Below, piece by piece: positions 1 through 12,870 of a stretch of 64,000 bases of DNA (its first letter is position 1; each line of letters opens with the position of its first letter). A model generated the notes under the pieces. The model worked only from the letters and a program-made list of their open reading frames with translations, made no database searches and was not told where the DNA came from. The position numbers and the translations under genes are program-made. The DNA comes from Diospyros lotus (lineage: Eukaryota; Streptophyta; Magnoliopsida; Ericales; Ebenaceae), in the NCBI RefSeq assembly GCF_014633365.1, contig NC_068344.1:13407669-13471668 (forward strand), in the 5' to 3' direction.

Positions 1-797
1 ATATGATGGACTAGTGTGGTAGGGGCTAATAGGTTGATGCCTCAAACCTTAGTGGGTTGTGAGGATAAGTGGGACTAGCCTCATTTGCATGCATTTTTCA
101 TACATAAACATGATTATATTCATATTTACAAGCATTGCACCCTTACTGAGTCTTTATGACTCATGAGGTTTTACCTCATGTGTAGATGTTGCAAGTCCAG
201 ATTCAAGTAGGAGTGGTGCCGGGAGACTGTTGTGGCAACTAGCAACGTTGCCCGAGATGTGTGGATATGTATTCTTCTGTATTCTCTTATATGTATTCAT
301 GTGTTCGAATGTAAACGTTATTGAGTACTAGTGGTATACCCTTTTGAGTAAATGTATGTGTTGTTGAGCGTTAAATGTATTTAATTATTGTAATCATCAT
401 AGTGTGATAAATGATTGTGAGAATGTTTGTTGTATATGGCTTAGTTGGAGAAGCCGAGTTTAGGACCGAGTAAGATCAGCGAGGTATGTTCTCATAAATT
501 CCCAAATACTCAGCGATGTGGTTGTTATGCTAGCTTTGTGCCTGGGTCACCTTTGGCTTACGATGAGGCGAGCTGGAGAGAGGTGAAGCTCACTCAGGTT
601 TCGGGTCCCGGTCCGCTGAGTTTTCTTGTTTGAGTTAGGACCGATTCCTGAGTGGAGCGAAGGAAAGGACGAAGCCTAGTTCCCACCTAGGGCGTTTCCT
701 GTTGAAACATAGTCCAACCCTTCAGTTGTGTTCGATGGGTGAGTAATCCGGTTGATTATTTACCGGTGGCGCCCGAAAGTGGGAGCGAGTCGTTACA
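1..797 (+). mobile_element. LTR family B, 3' part (copy B1)
   Basis: This is the right-hand part of a long gypsy-type LTR. It shares with the complete copy at 40043-42819 (opposite strand) the block around 31-48, the segment around 140-185 typical of these LTR ends, and the block with 'CACCTAGGGCGTTTC' near 690. It ends in GTTACA at 797. The DNA after it is family A sequence that starts part-way through A, so B1 probably inserted into that A copy; its own left part lies outside the window. Short open frames here are not genes. Confidence 0.75.
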
Positions 798-3236
798 TAC
801 TCCCCTGCTAGAACCTGGAGGGGTGAAGAGTACAATGTGAGCTAAAAAGCTCAGCAAGTAATAATCTAGAAAGAATAACTGAAGCTGAATCGAAGAATAT
901 CGATACTGATAAATACTTATTGAACTTGTACTGTATAATAACTGTCTGATTGCATTCATAAAAATGTAATGCACATAAACTGTAAACTAAATGCAAGTAT
1001 GCAACTTTGGCTCATAAGCCCACATAATCTTATAAAACATACCTGACTGATCTGAAACCTGCATACATAAAAATTGTAAGCACATACTGTGGGCAAAGCC
1101 CCTAGCCCCTTGGTTGCCACTAGGGAAGCAACTCATAAACTGAGCTGAAACTGAAACTGATGGGATCCCCGCGGACAAGCAGCCTGGCACGTATAATGCA
1201 ATGTAATGCTCACATAAATGTTGGCACACGATATGTAGTGCTCCATATAAAGTCATACTCAATACTCATACCAAAATATATGCACATAATCTCATAAAAT
1301 AATGCTGATCATGTCAAAATAAAATAATGTTGAACATGATATGATCTTCATCTATATATTGGAATACAAAGATTCTATGAGTTATGATTTATGGTATGGG
1401 CATGATTAACTTGATAGATTCTAGCTTTTAAATTCAATATTTGGAAGTATTGAATACATTACTTTAATTAAAACTTGGATTAAACTATTCTGGAAGTTCA
1501 ATTAGGTTTCTGGAAAAACCATCTGGATATCAGGAAGGATATTCGGATATGATGAAAGACATCCAGATATGAAGGAGGCTCATCCGGATACACTGACGCT
1601 CAAATAAGAAGCTGTCTGGAAGATATTCAAATAGAAACTAGGACATCCGGATATGATACTAGTCATCTGGATACATTGGAAACACAAGGAACTAGCTATT
1701 CGGATATGCTGGATTGTATTCGGATAAGGACTAGGACATCCGGATATGATTCTGGCCATCCGGATATCTCACTGAGGCATTCGGATGCCATAAGAGACTA
1801 TTCGAATACGAATTTCAACTTTTGAGGGAGGCATCCAGATATCAGGTGAGACATCCGGATATTATCTTGACCTACCCGGATGTATAAACAAACACTCCGG
1901 ATATCATACTCGAAGAACTTTAGATACATCCGGATACGATACAAGGTATCCGGATATTACTCACAGAAAGTCTTAGACTCATCCGGATACAACACAAAGC
2001 ATCCGGATATCACTTACAACAACTAAGCACATCCGGATACAACTCAAGGCATCCAGATACTACTCGCAATCACTGCTAGACACATTCGGATACGAAAATG
2101 AAGCATCCAGATATTACTGGGCTATTCGGATATGAACAAGAGTTATCCGGATATTACTCACAATAAGCACTGGACTCATCCGGATGTCATACAATCCATC
2201 CTGATACATTGCTAAGACCATTCGGATATGGATGTCACTCATAGAAAAATTTTTCACTCATCCGGATAGACTCTATTCCATCTGGATGCTACTCACAAGC
2301 TTTGAAAAATCCATCCGGATATGGAAGAACTCATCCGGATATCTGCAACTATTTTTGATGAACACGAACGATTACAGAGACTATGTTCTTCATCAAAACT
2401 CAATGAAACTATGCCATTCTGGAATAAATCTTGGAAACATGAATCCCAACTAGTATGAAACAACATTAGGGATGATTCAACAATGATATTTACTTGAATC
2501 ACTGGAAAGAAATAATGCATGAACTGATATAAACTCACTGTAACGCATATATATACGTATCTGTATAATCTGAAACTCAATGAAGCATTCTTGAATAAAT
2601 TGAAAACGACTAACATGAATCTATAATGAAAGGAATTACAGATAGGATACTTGCCTTACGATCTCCTTAATCTACTCAATGCTTGCAACCAGAAACCTCC
2701 TATGCAAAAATCACTATTGAAGCTTCTTCTTCATTCTGTTGTTCTTCACACGGCATGAAGAAACTTAGGCTAATATATATAGAGAGAGAGAAAGAGAGCA
2801 ACCCTAAAAGCCTTCTCTCCATCTCCTAATACAACTAGGATTCTTCTCAATCCCAATCCTATTCCCACATGGATATCTCAATCCTCCTTCCATATGGATT
2901 CTTAATCCCTTAATCACTTTAATTAATAATTAAATTCTAATAACAAATTTCTAAATGACCTTCATGTCCTAGCATTTAATTTCCACAACAAATAACTAGA
3001 ATTAAATGCTCTTCAAATGCTATTTATATACTATTCTCTCAATTAAAAATCTAAATTGCCACCTTGGCAAATTCCTTTAACTCCAACATTAAAAAGAAAT
3101 AAATGCTATTCTTTTCCTTCAAAATCTCTAAATTGCCACATTAAATAATTAATTAGCAAAATCTCTTAATCAAATATTTCAACAATTAATTAAATAATTC
3201 TTGAATAAATACTAGGCCCTCTAATGGGTCGTTACA
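798..3236 (-). mobile_element. LTR family A, minus strand, 3' end missing
   Basis: Read on the minus strand this begins at 3236 with TGTAACGACCCATTAGAGGG and aligns with the plus-strand A LTR at 3853-6457 until about 340 bp before that copy's end. A TATA-like TATATATA lies at 2773-2781. The missing end is explained if B1 inserted into it. No internal retrotransposon domains are present. Together with the A copy at 3853 it forms a large inverted repeat. Confidence 0.8.
1500..2345. repeat. Array of dispersed ATCCGGAT palindromes
   Basis: About 15 perfect and many one-mismatch copies of the 8-bp palindrome ATCCGGAT occur at irregular spacing of roughly 15 to 45 bp, mostly as CATCCGGATAT. The intervening sequence is not itself a clean tandem repeat. 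The array sits within LTR family A and has a counterpart at 4640-5420. Confidence 0.9.
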
Positions 3237-3852
3237 TTGCAAGCTTTGTAAGTATGTAGGATAGGTTTCATTGTGTTACAAGATAACATGCTCCATTATG
3301 TATATGAGACCAATGAGCATATTGGTAGCTAGGGACATAGTGGGCAAAGGTAGGTTGATGCCTCGAACCAAGAGGGTTGTGAGGGCAAAGAGACCTAGCC
3401 ACACTTGCATGCACTTGGTATTACATTTTTAATCAATGGCATATTTACATCTCCGTTGTTCCCTTACTGAACATTGTAGCTCATAAGATTTTTACCTCAC
3501 CTTGTAGGTCTCTTATGTGCCAAGAGAAAGGGGATTTTGGAAGCTTGAAGCTTTGGAAGCATTAAGATATTTTTGTTGTAATTTTGTGTTAAATTTGTAT
3601 AAATATTGTGTAGTAACCATGTGTATTTGGGTTGGACCCTAGTTGTGCATTTGTGGCCTTAATTGAAGAAATATTCGAATAAATATTTTTGGAAGGCTTT
3701 GGAGGCCAGAAAGCCAAAGAAAGTGCAAAATGGGCTAAAGAGGGAAATGAGGTAGCAGTTGGGGGCCAGCAGGAGATGGCTGGACCATAACAAGTGCAAC
3801 CAGCGCAAGGGCACGAGCAGTGCTCGAGCGGGGGCGCGCACGGCAGGTGCAG
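3237..3852 (+). mobile_element. LTR family B, middle part (copy B2)
   Basis: This matches family B (compare 1-180 with 3340-3500). It begins abruptly next to the minus-strand A LTR and is broken at 3852 by the plus-strand A LTR, after which the same B copy resumes at 6463. The last 50 bases are the start of the GC-rich block characteristic of family B. The five bases TGCAG at 3848-3852 are the left target duplication of the inserted A LTR. Confidence 0.75.
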
Positions 3853-4186
3853 TGTAATGACCCGTTAGAGGGCCTACAATTTTTTAAAAATTATTTAATT
3901 GTTTAATTAATTTTTGGCTTAAGAGAATTTATCAATTAAAAGTTCAATGTGGCAATTTAGGAATTTTAAATGAGGAATAGCATTTAAATCATGTGGAAAA
4001 TAAATGCAAGGGCATGAAAGTAATTCTAGAGTTTTAATAGTAATTTCTTATTATTAGAAATTATTTAATTAGTGGTATTATGTAATTAAGGGAGAATCCA
4101 TGTATGAGAAGGAATTGGGAAGTCTCCAAGTTAATTAAGGATAAGGACTCCAAGCGAAACAAGGAGTTGTGGTGTCTAGGGCTTCC

Positions 4187-4197
4187 TATATATATAT
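4187..4197 (+). promoter_or_regulatory. Putative TATA box of LTR A
   Basis: TATATATATAT about 335 bp inside the LTR, upstream of a purine-rich leader-like stretch. The minus-strand A copy has the equivalent run at 2773-2781, so its position is conserved in the family. Confidence 0.4.
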
Positions 4198-4639
4198 CCT
4201 CATATAGCATAGTTTTCTCCTCATGCCGTGAAGGAGCAGGAAGCTAAGAAGCTGCAACAATGTCTTTGCATAGGAGATTTCAGGTTGAAATTGTTGAAGT
4301 TGATCAAGAAGATCATAAGGCAAGTTATTCTCCCTGTAAACCTTTCTTACAGGATCGTGCTAGCATTCATTTTTAGATTATTCAGTCTCTTCGTTTGAGT
4401 TCTCATATTTTTATCAGCCAATAGATACGTATATATGTATGCGTATAACAGTAAAGTTATGAGCAAGTTATGCATTAGTACTTACAGTGATTCTTCCAAA
4501 TATGATCTTTGAATCACCTTTTTGTTTCATGTCGATTGGGATTTGTTTTCCCAATATTTCTTTTGGAAAGGTATAGATTTGTAAGTTTTGTTTCAAGAAT
4601 GGAGTCTCTATAATTGTTCATTTTTGGGTTATTAAATTA

Positions 4640-5420
4640 CAGACATCCGGATGCATTCCTTCATATCCAGATGGATTTTTCAAAGTATGTGAGTGATATC
4701 TAGATGGGCTAGAAGCTATCCGAATGAGTCAAAAAGGTTTATGTGAGTGACATCCAGATGGCCTATGTGCATATCCGGATGGCTTATCAGTTTTTGTGAG
4801 TGACATCCGGATGGTCCTTGTGCATATCCGAATGGTTCTTAAGATATCCAAATGTTTTGATTCACATCCGGATGTGACCAGTGATATTTGTGGGTAATAT
4901 CCATATGCTTTGATCAGTATCTGGATATGTCCAGTGATGTTGTAAGTGATATACGGATACCTCATATCGTATCTAGATGTGTCCAATATATTATCAGTGT
5001 GATATCTGGATGGTTCTTCATACATCTGGATAAGTCAAGCTCATATCCGGATACCCTTTTCTTCTATCCGGATGAGTCTAGCATGTTCGGATGTCTTGAT
5101 TCATATCCAGATGCCTCTCTCAAGTTTTGAAATTTCATATCTAAATGGCTCTGGTAGCATCTGAATGCCTTAGTGAGATATCCAGATGACCTAAATCATA
5201 TCCGGATGTCCTGTTCATATCCAAATACCCCTCAGCATATCCGGATAGCCTATGTTTTAAATGGCCAATGTATTCGAATGAGTCTTCATCATATCAGGAT
5301 GTCCTGTTCATATCAGAATACCACTTAGCATATCCGGATGGACTTCCATCACATCTGGATGTCTTTGCTCACATCTAGATGTCTTCCTTCATATTCGGAT
5401 GGGTTATTTTGAGCAACTCG
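4640..5420. repeat. Second array of ATCCGGAT palindromes
   Basis: About nine perfect and many degenerate copies of ATCCGGAT, here mostly as ATATCCGGATG, spaced irregularly. This is the same LTR segment as 1500-2345 in the opposite orientation. Confidence 0.88.
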
Positions 5421-6462
5421 AATATGGTTTCTAGTGATGTTTAATTCAAGTTTTTATTTAAATTAAATTATTCAATACTTCTAAATATTGAATTCTCATG
5501 CCAAATATGATAAATTTAATATGCCCATACCATAAAATCATAATTCATAGAATCATTATATTACAATATAATTGATGATGATTTTATGATATGTTCAACA
5601 TTATTATGTGGCATTATGTGCATACATTCTGGTATGAGAATGGAGCATGACTTTATATGGAGCACTTTATATCGTGTGCTAGCATGTATATGAGCATTAC
5701 ATTACAGTATGCGCGCCAGGCGGCTAGTTCGCAAGGATCCCACAATTTCAGTTACAACTTAAATATGATGAGTTGCTCGCCTGGTGACGACCAGGGGGCT
5801 AGGGGTATATCGCCCACAGTATGTGCTTACAGCTTTTGTGTTTACAGGATTCAGATCAAGTAGGTATGTATTATAGATTATGTGGGCCTATGAGCCAAAG
5901 TTGCATTACCTGTATTTATTTACAAATTATGTGCATTAACATTCTTGTAGATGCAACCTTTCAGTGAATATTATTCTCTCAGTACAAGGACAGTTAGTAT
6001 TTTATGAGTATTGATATTCTTCGATTCAGCTTCAGTTATTCTTTCATGACTTTTACTTATTGAGCTTTGTAGCTCACCTTGTACTCTTCACCATTCTAGG
6101 TCCTAGTGGGGGAGTACCAGATGTGGGGCTTAGCAGCGTTAGTCAGTAGTGTGTGTATGTGGAGCCGCTCAAGAACCAAAGATGTCTAGGTGTTAGTGTT
6201 ATTTAGAGTCTTATCAGTTAGGAGTATTTTATATGTTCTTTGAGGGATTTTCCTTAGTCAGCATTTATAGTTTTCAGTTCATGTTGATCCTCTCATAGAT
6301 CAAAGTTATGTTACAGTTTGATTGAGATTTTTCAGTTATGATTGATCAGTTGAGCTATTGATGTTTCTAGTTTAATTTTATGGTGAGTTTTAGTCTATTA
6401 TATCTATTTTTCTCGTAGCACCTATTCTCGAGCTGTTCTAGGAGAGGGGGTGTTACATGTAG

Positions 6463-7129
6463 TCAGCGTGGCGCACGCGGCCTGCGGGCAGCACGAGCAA
6501 GCCCCAGGTGTGCCAGCAGGCTTCGTTGGTTAATTTTCTTAAAATTTTGAAAATATTGAGATATTTTTGGGCCATTTTGGATCCTGGAGAAATTTTCAAA
6601 ATAAAAGGAATTTTTAGGTAATTTTGGCAAAAAATTCTAATTCTTGGAGAAATAAAGATATGTGAGGAATTTCCCTTAAACGTGGGAAAATAGCCCAATA
6701 TTTTGGAAACTCGAGAGAACTTGGATATTTTTTTTATGGAAAAAAATGAATAAATGGGTTTTTTTTCTCGAAAAGCATGCAAGCTAAGGAATTTTGGCAA
6801 ATAAAGATAAGATTTCGCTCAAGAGTAAAAGTTGGTTTAAGAAACACAACCTAAATGTCATCCAAACCTGGGTAGTCATCCTTGGCTCAAGTCAGTCAAG
6901 CTGGAGAATGATGGCGCTTACTTGAGGTTTCAGGTTACTTCCGCTGTAATGTTTTTGAAAAATCTCAAAATTGACTCCTCAAGTGGAGCGAAGGGAGGGA
7001 CGAAGCCTAGTGCCCACCTAGGGCGTTTCTTGTTGAAACATTATCCAACCCTTTCGAATCTAGTTGATAGGTGAACAATCTGGTTGATTATTCAATCGTG
7101 GTGCCCATAGGTGAGAGCGGGGTGTTACA
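6463..7129 (+). mobile_element. LTR family B, 3' part (copy B2 resumed)
   Basis: Continuation of the B copy from 3852 after the A insertion. It carries the GC-rich block, the segment with 'GTGCCCACCTAGGGCG' near 7010, and ends GCGGGGTGTTACA at 7129. Its right border directly abuts the Tat-type element, so this LTR probably cut off that element's 3' LTR. Confidence 0.75.
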
Positions 7130-7515
7130 TCGAGTAATAGAAAGATTATGTGCTCTTGGCACTTGTACTCTACCCAACCTGCTTACCCAGAAAATATTAC
7201 TATTGCAGAGTGGGGCATTAGGCTTGAGGATATGCCCGGGCCCACCATGTCGTAGAGATTGCTTTTTATTTACTAGCGTTAGTGGCTAACTTTTACTTTA
7301 ATCCCTTATTTTGTAATTATGAATCTATTTAGGGAGCAAACGCTTAAGCGAGGTGGTGGGAGTTCATGCTCGCTTAGTGAGAAAGACCCACAAGCTCATC
7401 TGTAAGCAACTCCTAACTCATCGCAAAGGCCTCCGTCCAGCACATAAGATCCTAGCCTCCTTCCCCCACCAACTACTAACTCGTCACGAAGGTGCCTTAA
7501 AATGAAGAGGTTTGA

Positions 7516-8900
7516 GTGAGTACTTCATCCAACATTCCTTACCCTGAATCCTTAGCCCCAACATTGGATGTGCCTATGTTAAACCCTCCTACCCTTGAAG
7601 GTTCTCCCAAAGGTCCTCCCGATGTCTCTGGATCTCGAAGAAAGAAAGTTTCCAGCTCTCGTTCCCTTTTTTGCAATGAACTTGACCAAATCAAGGAAGA
7701 GAGTCATCAGTCATTTATCCATTTCTACAGGGACTAATGGAAGTTGAAGGCTGAGCTCCCAAATTTTTTCCCAATTCTTCCTCCCATTGAGCCTAGACTG
7801 AAGTTCGTGCATATCCTCAATAGCACCCAGGTGAGGGGAGACTAGTTCCAAATATACCTTGGGCTGATTGGCATGGACTCAATAAAGGACCCTAGGGTCA
7901 GTGCCAGGTTAATTTATGCCACAGTGCTCCCTCAGGATGATCAAGAGTCTAGTGTCGCTAATTCCCCTAAATAAAAATTATCGAGGTGGGTTACCCTTAT
8001 TGAGTTTGCATATCGTATTTTCCTTCTAACTTTGTTCTTGTTCTTCTAATGCAATGTTTGCGTCTAGGGAGTCCAAGGGTTGGTGATATCCAATTCCATT
8101 GGAAGAGTGTATCATCACGGGGCAAAGAAAGAGAAGGCGGAGGCAAGGGAAAATCAAATAGGGTGGAAGGATCGCGAGCATACCTACTAGGTTGACCTCA
8201 AAAAGATGGGACATGAGGTGGAGGCCATGCACTCCAAGATGATGAATGCTCAAGTTAACTCCTCAGCATGAAAGGGGAAATAGAAGAGCTACAAAAGACT
8301 AAAGAGTCACTGACGAAAGAGTTTGTAGAAGTCTGGGAAGTACACGAGAACCTTTTGCAGGACCATTCTTTGAGAGTGGATGACCTTGCACGCCGAAAAA
8401 AGAAATATAGGTTGCTCAAGGATTGACGAAACGAGGAGCTTTCCGCAACACAGGAAAAGACAGTAAGGGACTATCGCTTCTTGACGAATTGCTAAGAAAG
8501 GAAAATTTGCTATGGGGGTTGCTTCACCAAGTACGGGTTTTATCTTGGGGATTCTTAATTGGAATCCAAGCACCTAAGAAAGAAATTTCTCTAGTTGGTC
8601 TACACATATGAGGTGGAGGAGTCTAAGGTTCCGGATTAGCAGAGATATAATGATTTAGATCCCACAAGCCCCAGGGCTTTCTTAAATGCAAATCTGGATG
8701 ATGATTTGGAAAACTTGTCAAGTCCATGGGAGCCATATTCTTTTGCTTTAGAGGAAATGGAAATGACCGACGCCCTCCCCACGGTTGATGACACAGCTCT
8801 TCCATCCTCTTGTCGAGAAAAGGGTGAAGTCTCACCTGCCCAAAGTAATATTGCTCCCCCTTGTGACTCCACCAGTTCTGGCAAGAGGAAGCGAACATGA
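7516..8900 (+). pseudogene. Antisense additional ORF of the Tat element
   Basis: Plus-strand coding remnant opposite to the element's gag-pol, placed between integrase and the missing 3' LTR. Segments in shifting frames read as: a Ser/Pro-rich N-terminus (7516-7737), an Asn/Pro-rich section, a strongly charged heptad-like stretch from 8271 to 8405 (start MKGEIEELQKTKESLTKEF) predicted to be a coiled coil, and an acidic C-terminus ending GKRKRT at 8900 that resembles a nuclear localisation signal. Several in-frame stops and frame changes mean it is dead. Antisense extra frames are known in plant Tat-lineage elements, but their function is not settled. The N-terminal border is uncertain. Confidence 0.55.
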
Positions 8901-9799
8901 AGGGTACTTCTTTATTGTTTCTTTTTAGTGGAATGTAGCAGGGATTTTCATTTTTCTCTTTTTTTTATGGGGTAAGTTCATTCCCATGAATAATATTAGC
9001 GCCTTGATCTCTTTCCCTTCTCTTAACAATAGTAAACTCTAACCTGTGTTCTTTATTACCTTTGCCTATCGGAGGTTTTATTTTGACCTTATGATTTAGG
9101 CTTTTATGTCATAAGGCGAACTATGGGCATTTGGCCCTTAGTGGTCATTTGGCGATTTTGTGACCTTTTGCTCTCAAGTTGAGTTGATCAATAGGCTAGC
9201 GGGATAACTTTTGGTCCCACTATTGATGAGTTGTGCCAAGCATGCTCATCCCATCTTTTGACCGAGCTACTTGGCTTTGGGGCAGGATAATTACTAATAC
9301 CATAGTCATCAGGCCTATTAAGCCATGTTTTTTTCATAGTGCATTGCGTGGCAGGGCCTTTTTACATTACTGTCGAGCTTAGTAGAACGTCTCACTAGCG
9401 AATAGTGATTCAATTGCCACCAGGTAGGACAAAATGCATTGTTCAGGGGACACTGATACTTCGTTCTTTCGTTGTCGAGAAAAACTTGTCTCATTGTTTT
9501 ACGAGGGAGTGAAAGTTTTTATGAGGTGAGGACTCGTAGTTAGTCACTCCTTTTACCCCTTGGCTTGGAACACAAAAACAAGAAACAAACAAGCTTACAC
9601 AAGTATTTTTACGTGGTTTAGCCGAATGTGCCTACGTCCATGGTCCTTTCTCAGGCTCATATTATTATTACATTACATGTTAGGGGAAAAGTACAATTTC
9701 AGATGATTTGCGCTCTAGGTCTTGCCCGTGGTTTCACCTTAGAGCATTTGGAGGATGCATGTACTAGGGTCTATCATTTTTTGGATGCAGTACGGCCCC
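8901..9799. other. Non-coding part of the Tat element
   Basis: Lies between the antisense frame and the integrase C-terminus. I see no coding similarity on either strand. The stretch 9540-9660, with a TACGTGG motif, resembles transcribed LTR or leader sequence of plant elements, but I cannot assign it. Confidence 0.4.
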
Positions 9800-12700
9800 T
9801 CTGAATTAGCTCAAAATCTCCCATCATCTTGGAGTGCATTGGTGATGGTTGACTTTTTAAGAACTAAATCACCTTCATTCAGGGGCCTATTCTTTACCTA
9901 AGAGTTGTAGTAGCTAGCAATCCTTTTGTGATAGGTAGCAATTCGAACAGCCGCCCTCTTTGTTCCTCAACAAGATCAAAGCTTTCTCTCATTGAATCAA
10001 AGTTCTCAAAAGCATTCAACCGAGGTGATTTAACTGCAATTTCTACCAGAATTAAGGTTTCTATTCCGTATACTAGGTTAAAGCGCATTTCGCCCGTTGA
10101 GACCTGACTGGTTGTTCAGTAGGGCCACAAGACAGTAGGCAATTCGTCCATCCATGCTCTTTTTGCCCCCTCTAGATGAGTTTTCAAGCCATGTAAGATT
10201 GTTCTGTTGCTAATTTTGGCATATTCCTTAGCTTGGGGATACTCTATTGAAGAAATCCACAATTGAATGCCTAGGCTTTTGCAGAAACCTCGAAAGGAAT
10301 CATAATCAAACTACTTTTTGTGATCGGTGTTAATGATTTGTGGGACTCCAAATTGACATATAACGACCTGTTCTCCCAATCAAGCCGTTACTCGGGAAAT
10401 CTCGAGATTTTTTTTTTTTCAAAAGATTCATTAATTTTCTTTTTCCATCTAGCCAATCTTAAAAACCACAATCTTCGCATGCTCAAAATCCCAAAATTCC
10501 CCAACCATACCCATTTAGCTAACAGGGATTAAACACTGAAGCTACGTAAGGCATTTCAAGTGTACAATGGAAATAATAAGATCAAAATCCTAATAGATTG
10601 TCATGCGTTACCTTAACATAGCATGTTCATACATAATTGTCTCATGACTAAAATAAGACCAAAATAAGGATTACATGCCAATCGTACAAAATGAAATAAC
10701 GAAAGTAATTTAACATGCTTGGTCCCCTTCTTCAACTAACTAGCCATGTCTTTCTCTTCGCTGCAAACCTCGGCTGGAACGTTGAATGTTCTAGGGGCAT
10801 AACCCATATTAGAAGCTAAATCATCTAAGTGATTGGCATAAAATTAATTTTCATGAAATGCATGAGTGATCATGTGCATGGCATAAATCAGACTCAACAT
10901 GTCAACCTTGGGACATCACCTTAGCGGACTTAGTCCCTAAAAAGTAATTTGGCCACCGCCTATGGGAACCACCATTCCCATGCTTTCTGTATGAACGAAC
11001 ATCGCCTCATCCACAAGGAGACCCCAGATCCCGACCCACCGGTCATAACAATGACATGATTCGAATATGACAATAATATATATGCGTAAAATAATATAAA
11101 TTTGGAAACAATTAAGCCTGTCACAAGCTAAATCATTTGAAATGGAATACCGAGAATATAGGCAGGTCAATCACTATACAGGGTAATACCACTCACCTTC
11201 GAATAGCAAATTGCATTTTCTCGATATGCGTGTCACCTCAAAATTTATGCAAATACCCAATTCCTCAGGCTAAATTTTATCCCAGTCATCAATTATTCAA
11301 GAAAATCATTATTTCTAATTTTTTTGAATTTTTCATAATTTTCCCAAATCTCTCCTACTTTTTCTATTTAATAATCATTTTCTCTCAAAAATAAATATTT
11401 CCTTATGATTTTCTCTATATTTTCCCCATTAAAATTTACTAAAATTCATAAAATAATTCCCTTGGCTTTCTGAAATTTATTCAGAATTTTCTGGAGTTTC
11501 CTCCTGTTTATTGTCATAAACTTTTCTTTTTAAAAATTCAAAATAAATACTTATTCCATTTCTTTCTATTTTTTCCACATTTTTCTTTCTTTTCCTATTT
11601 TCTTTTTATTTTTCCTTACCTCCTGTCATCTTCTCCGGCGATGATGACTGGCTGGCGACTCCGATGAATGATCTGACACCACCAAAATGAAGCCCATGAC
11701 CTTCCGACCATGATGGTACCACCCGATCTTGAAAAATCGACCAAAAATACACCGAAATCAACAATTTTAGTTCGTCGATGATTACTATTCACAATTTTTC
11801 GACGATGCTTAAAATCTACTCTAAATTGCTCCAAAATACCCCAGAATCTCTAGATTCACTCCCTACGACCCAAGAAACAATAGCCCCTTATCAAAAACAA
11901 CTAATTCTCTCTCTAAACCCTCCAATTGAACTTGAATTTTTATAAATCCATTCGGTCGCGAGTTTGGTATTTATAGGGGATTTCGACCCCAAAATCCTTC
12001 GATTCTTGAGTTAATCATATCTTAAGATGCTAGATCTAGCCCATAATCACCTTGATTCATCCTAAAAATTGAGAAAATTCCCTCAACATATCCAATTACA
12101 TCTTTAGCCATATACGGCCAATTCTTGCGATTTCTATGGTCGATCTTAGGCCAATCTCCACCACAACCAACCCATAATGGTCTGAACCTACCCTAAGACC
12201 CTCTGGCAACCCTCCCCGATGACGACATGACAGCTGGCCGGAGATTTGCGGTGCCATACCCAATTTTACGATATTTTCATATTTTCCCTTACTTATTTTT
12301 TCCCATTTTGCAAATTTGCCCTCTTCCAAATTTCCAGAATTTCCTCAAGGACCTCAACCTAAAATTTTCTTATTTCAGTTCCCAAAGAATTAAAAATATA
12401 ATTTGACCACCTTTCACCAAATCTTTGAAATTTTACTTAGGCCTGAATGTTTGAAAAATTACATATATAGCCAATATTTTCACAAAATCCAAAATATATG
12501 TATTCATAAATTTCTTGGGTATTACACGACATATAATGTGTTTCCAAACCATAACCTCCACCTTCCTTGCAGTGATAGTGGCTAGAGCTTCAGCCTTTAT
12601 CCACTTGGTGAAGTAATCCGTTGTGACTAGAAGGAATTTCCTTTGACCCGTAGCTTTTGGAAATGAACCTAGAATGTCCAAGCCCCATTGAGAGAAGAGG

Positions 12701-12870
12701 ATAGGTTGGAATGTAGGTTGTAATTGTGATATCAGAGTAGACTGAATCAAAGAATGCCTTTGACATACATCACATTCCCTGACTTTCCTCAGAGCATCTT
12801 GTTGTAATGTGGGCTAAAAGAAACCGACCCTTAGGATTTTAGCCACAAGGGCCTTTCCCCCTAGATGTTC
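9800..12870 (-). pseudogene. Tat integrase, split by a solo LTR
   Basis: Integrase of the Tat-type element, which would insert the cDNA into host DNA. The N-terminal part (12870-12532) shows an HHCC zinc-finger region with the CDVCQRH segment, then the core with QWGLDILGSFP and TTDYFTKW (the first catalytic Asp lies in WGLDILG). The core is broken after the WKHIICR segment by the LTR at 10359-12526 and resumes at 10358 with FGVPQIINTDH, where the second catalytic Asp is visible. The C-terminal part at 10088-9840 has the FNLVYGIETLILVEI and PLNEGDLVL segments. Several stops occur on both sides. Clear family match, certainly non-functional. Confidence 0.88.
10359..12526 (-). mobile_element. Solo LTR family C (copy C1)
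   Basis: A 2168-bp LTR inserted in the integrase core. On the minus strand it starts TGTAATACCC at 12526 and ends GGTCGTTATA at 10359 (terminal CA decayed to TA). Flanks are TGACA (10354-10358) and CGACA (12527-12531), one transition apart. The integrase reading frame continues from one flank to the other, which confirms the borders. Contains the family C motif around GGAACGTTGAATGTTC near 10780. Minus orientation is inferred from that motif's position relative to LTR D. Confidence 0.88.

Larger units (their letters stand above)
3853..6457 (+). mobile_element. Solo LTR family A (gypsy-type)
   Basis: A 2605-bp LTR starting TGTAATGACCC and ending GGGGGTGTTACA, flanked by TGCAG (3848-3852) and TGTAG (6458-6462), a 5-bp target duplication with one transition. 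No primer-binding site or coding domain lies between the ends, so it is a solo LTR left by recombination. It carries a TATA-like run at 4187-4197 and the ATCCGGAT array at 4640-5420. Assignment to gypsy rests on its termini and on length, and is inference. Confidence 0.88.

Noticed and set aside
445..633. 62-codon plus-strand open frame
   Set aside because: Lies in LTR family B, is not kept open in the other B copies and has no recognisable domain.
1500..5420. CRISPR-like appearance of repeated ATCCGGAT motifs
   Set aside because: Spacing is irregular, repeats are 8-bp palindromes inside a plant LTR, and no cas genes are present.
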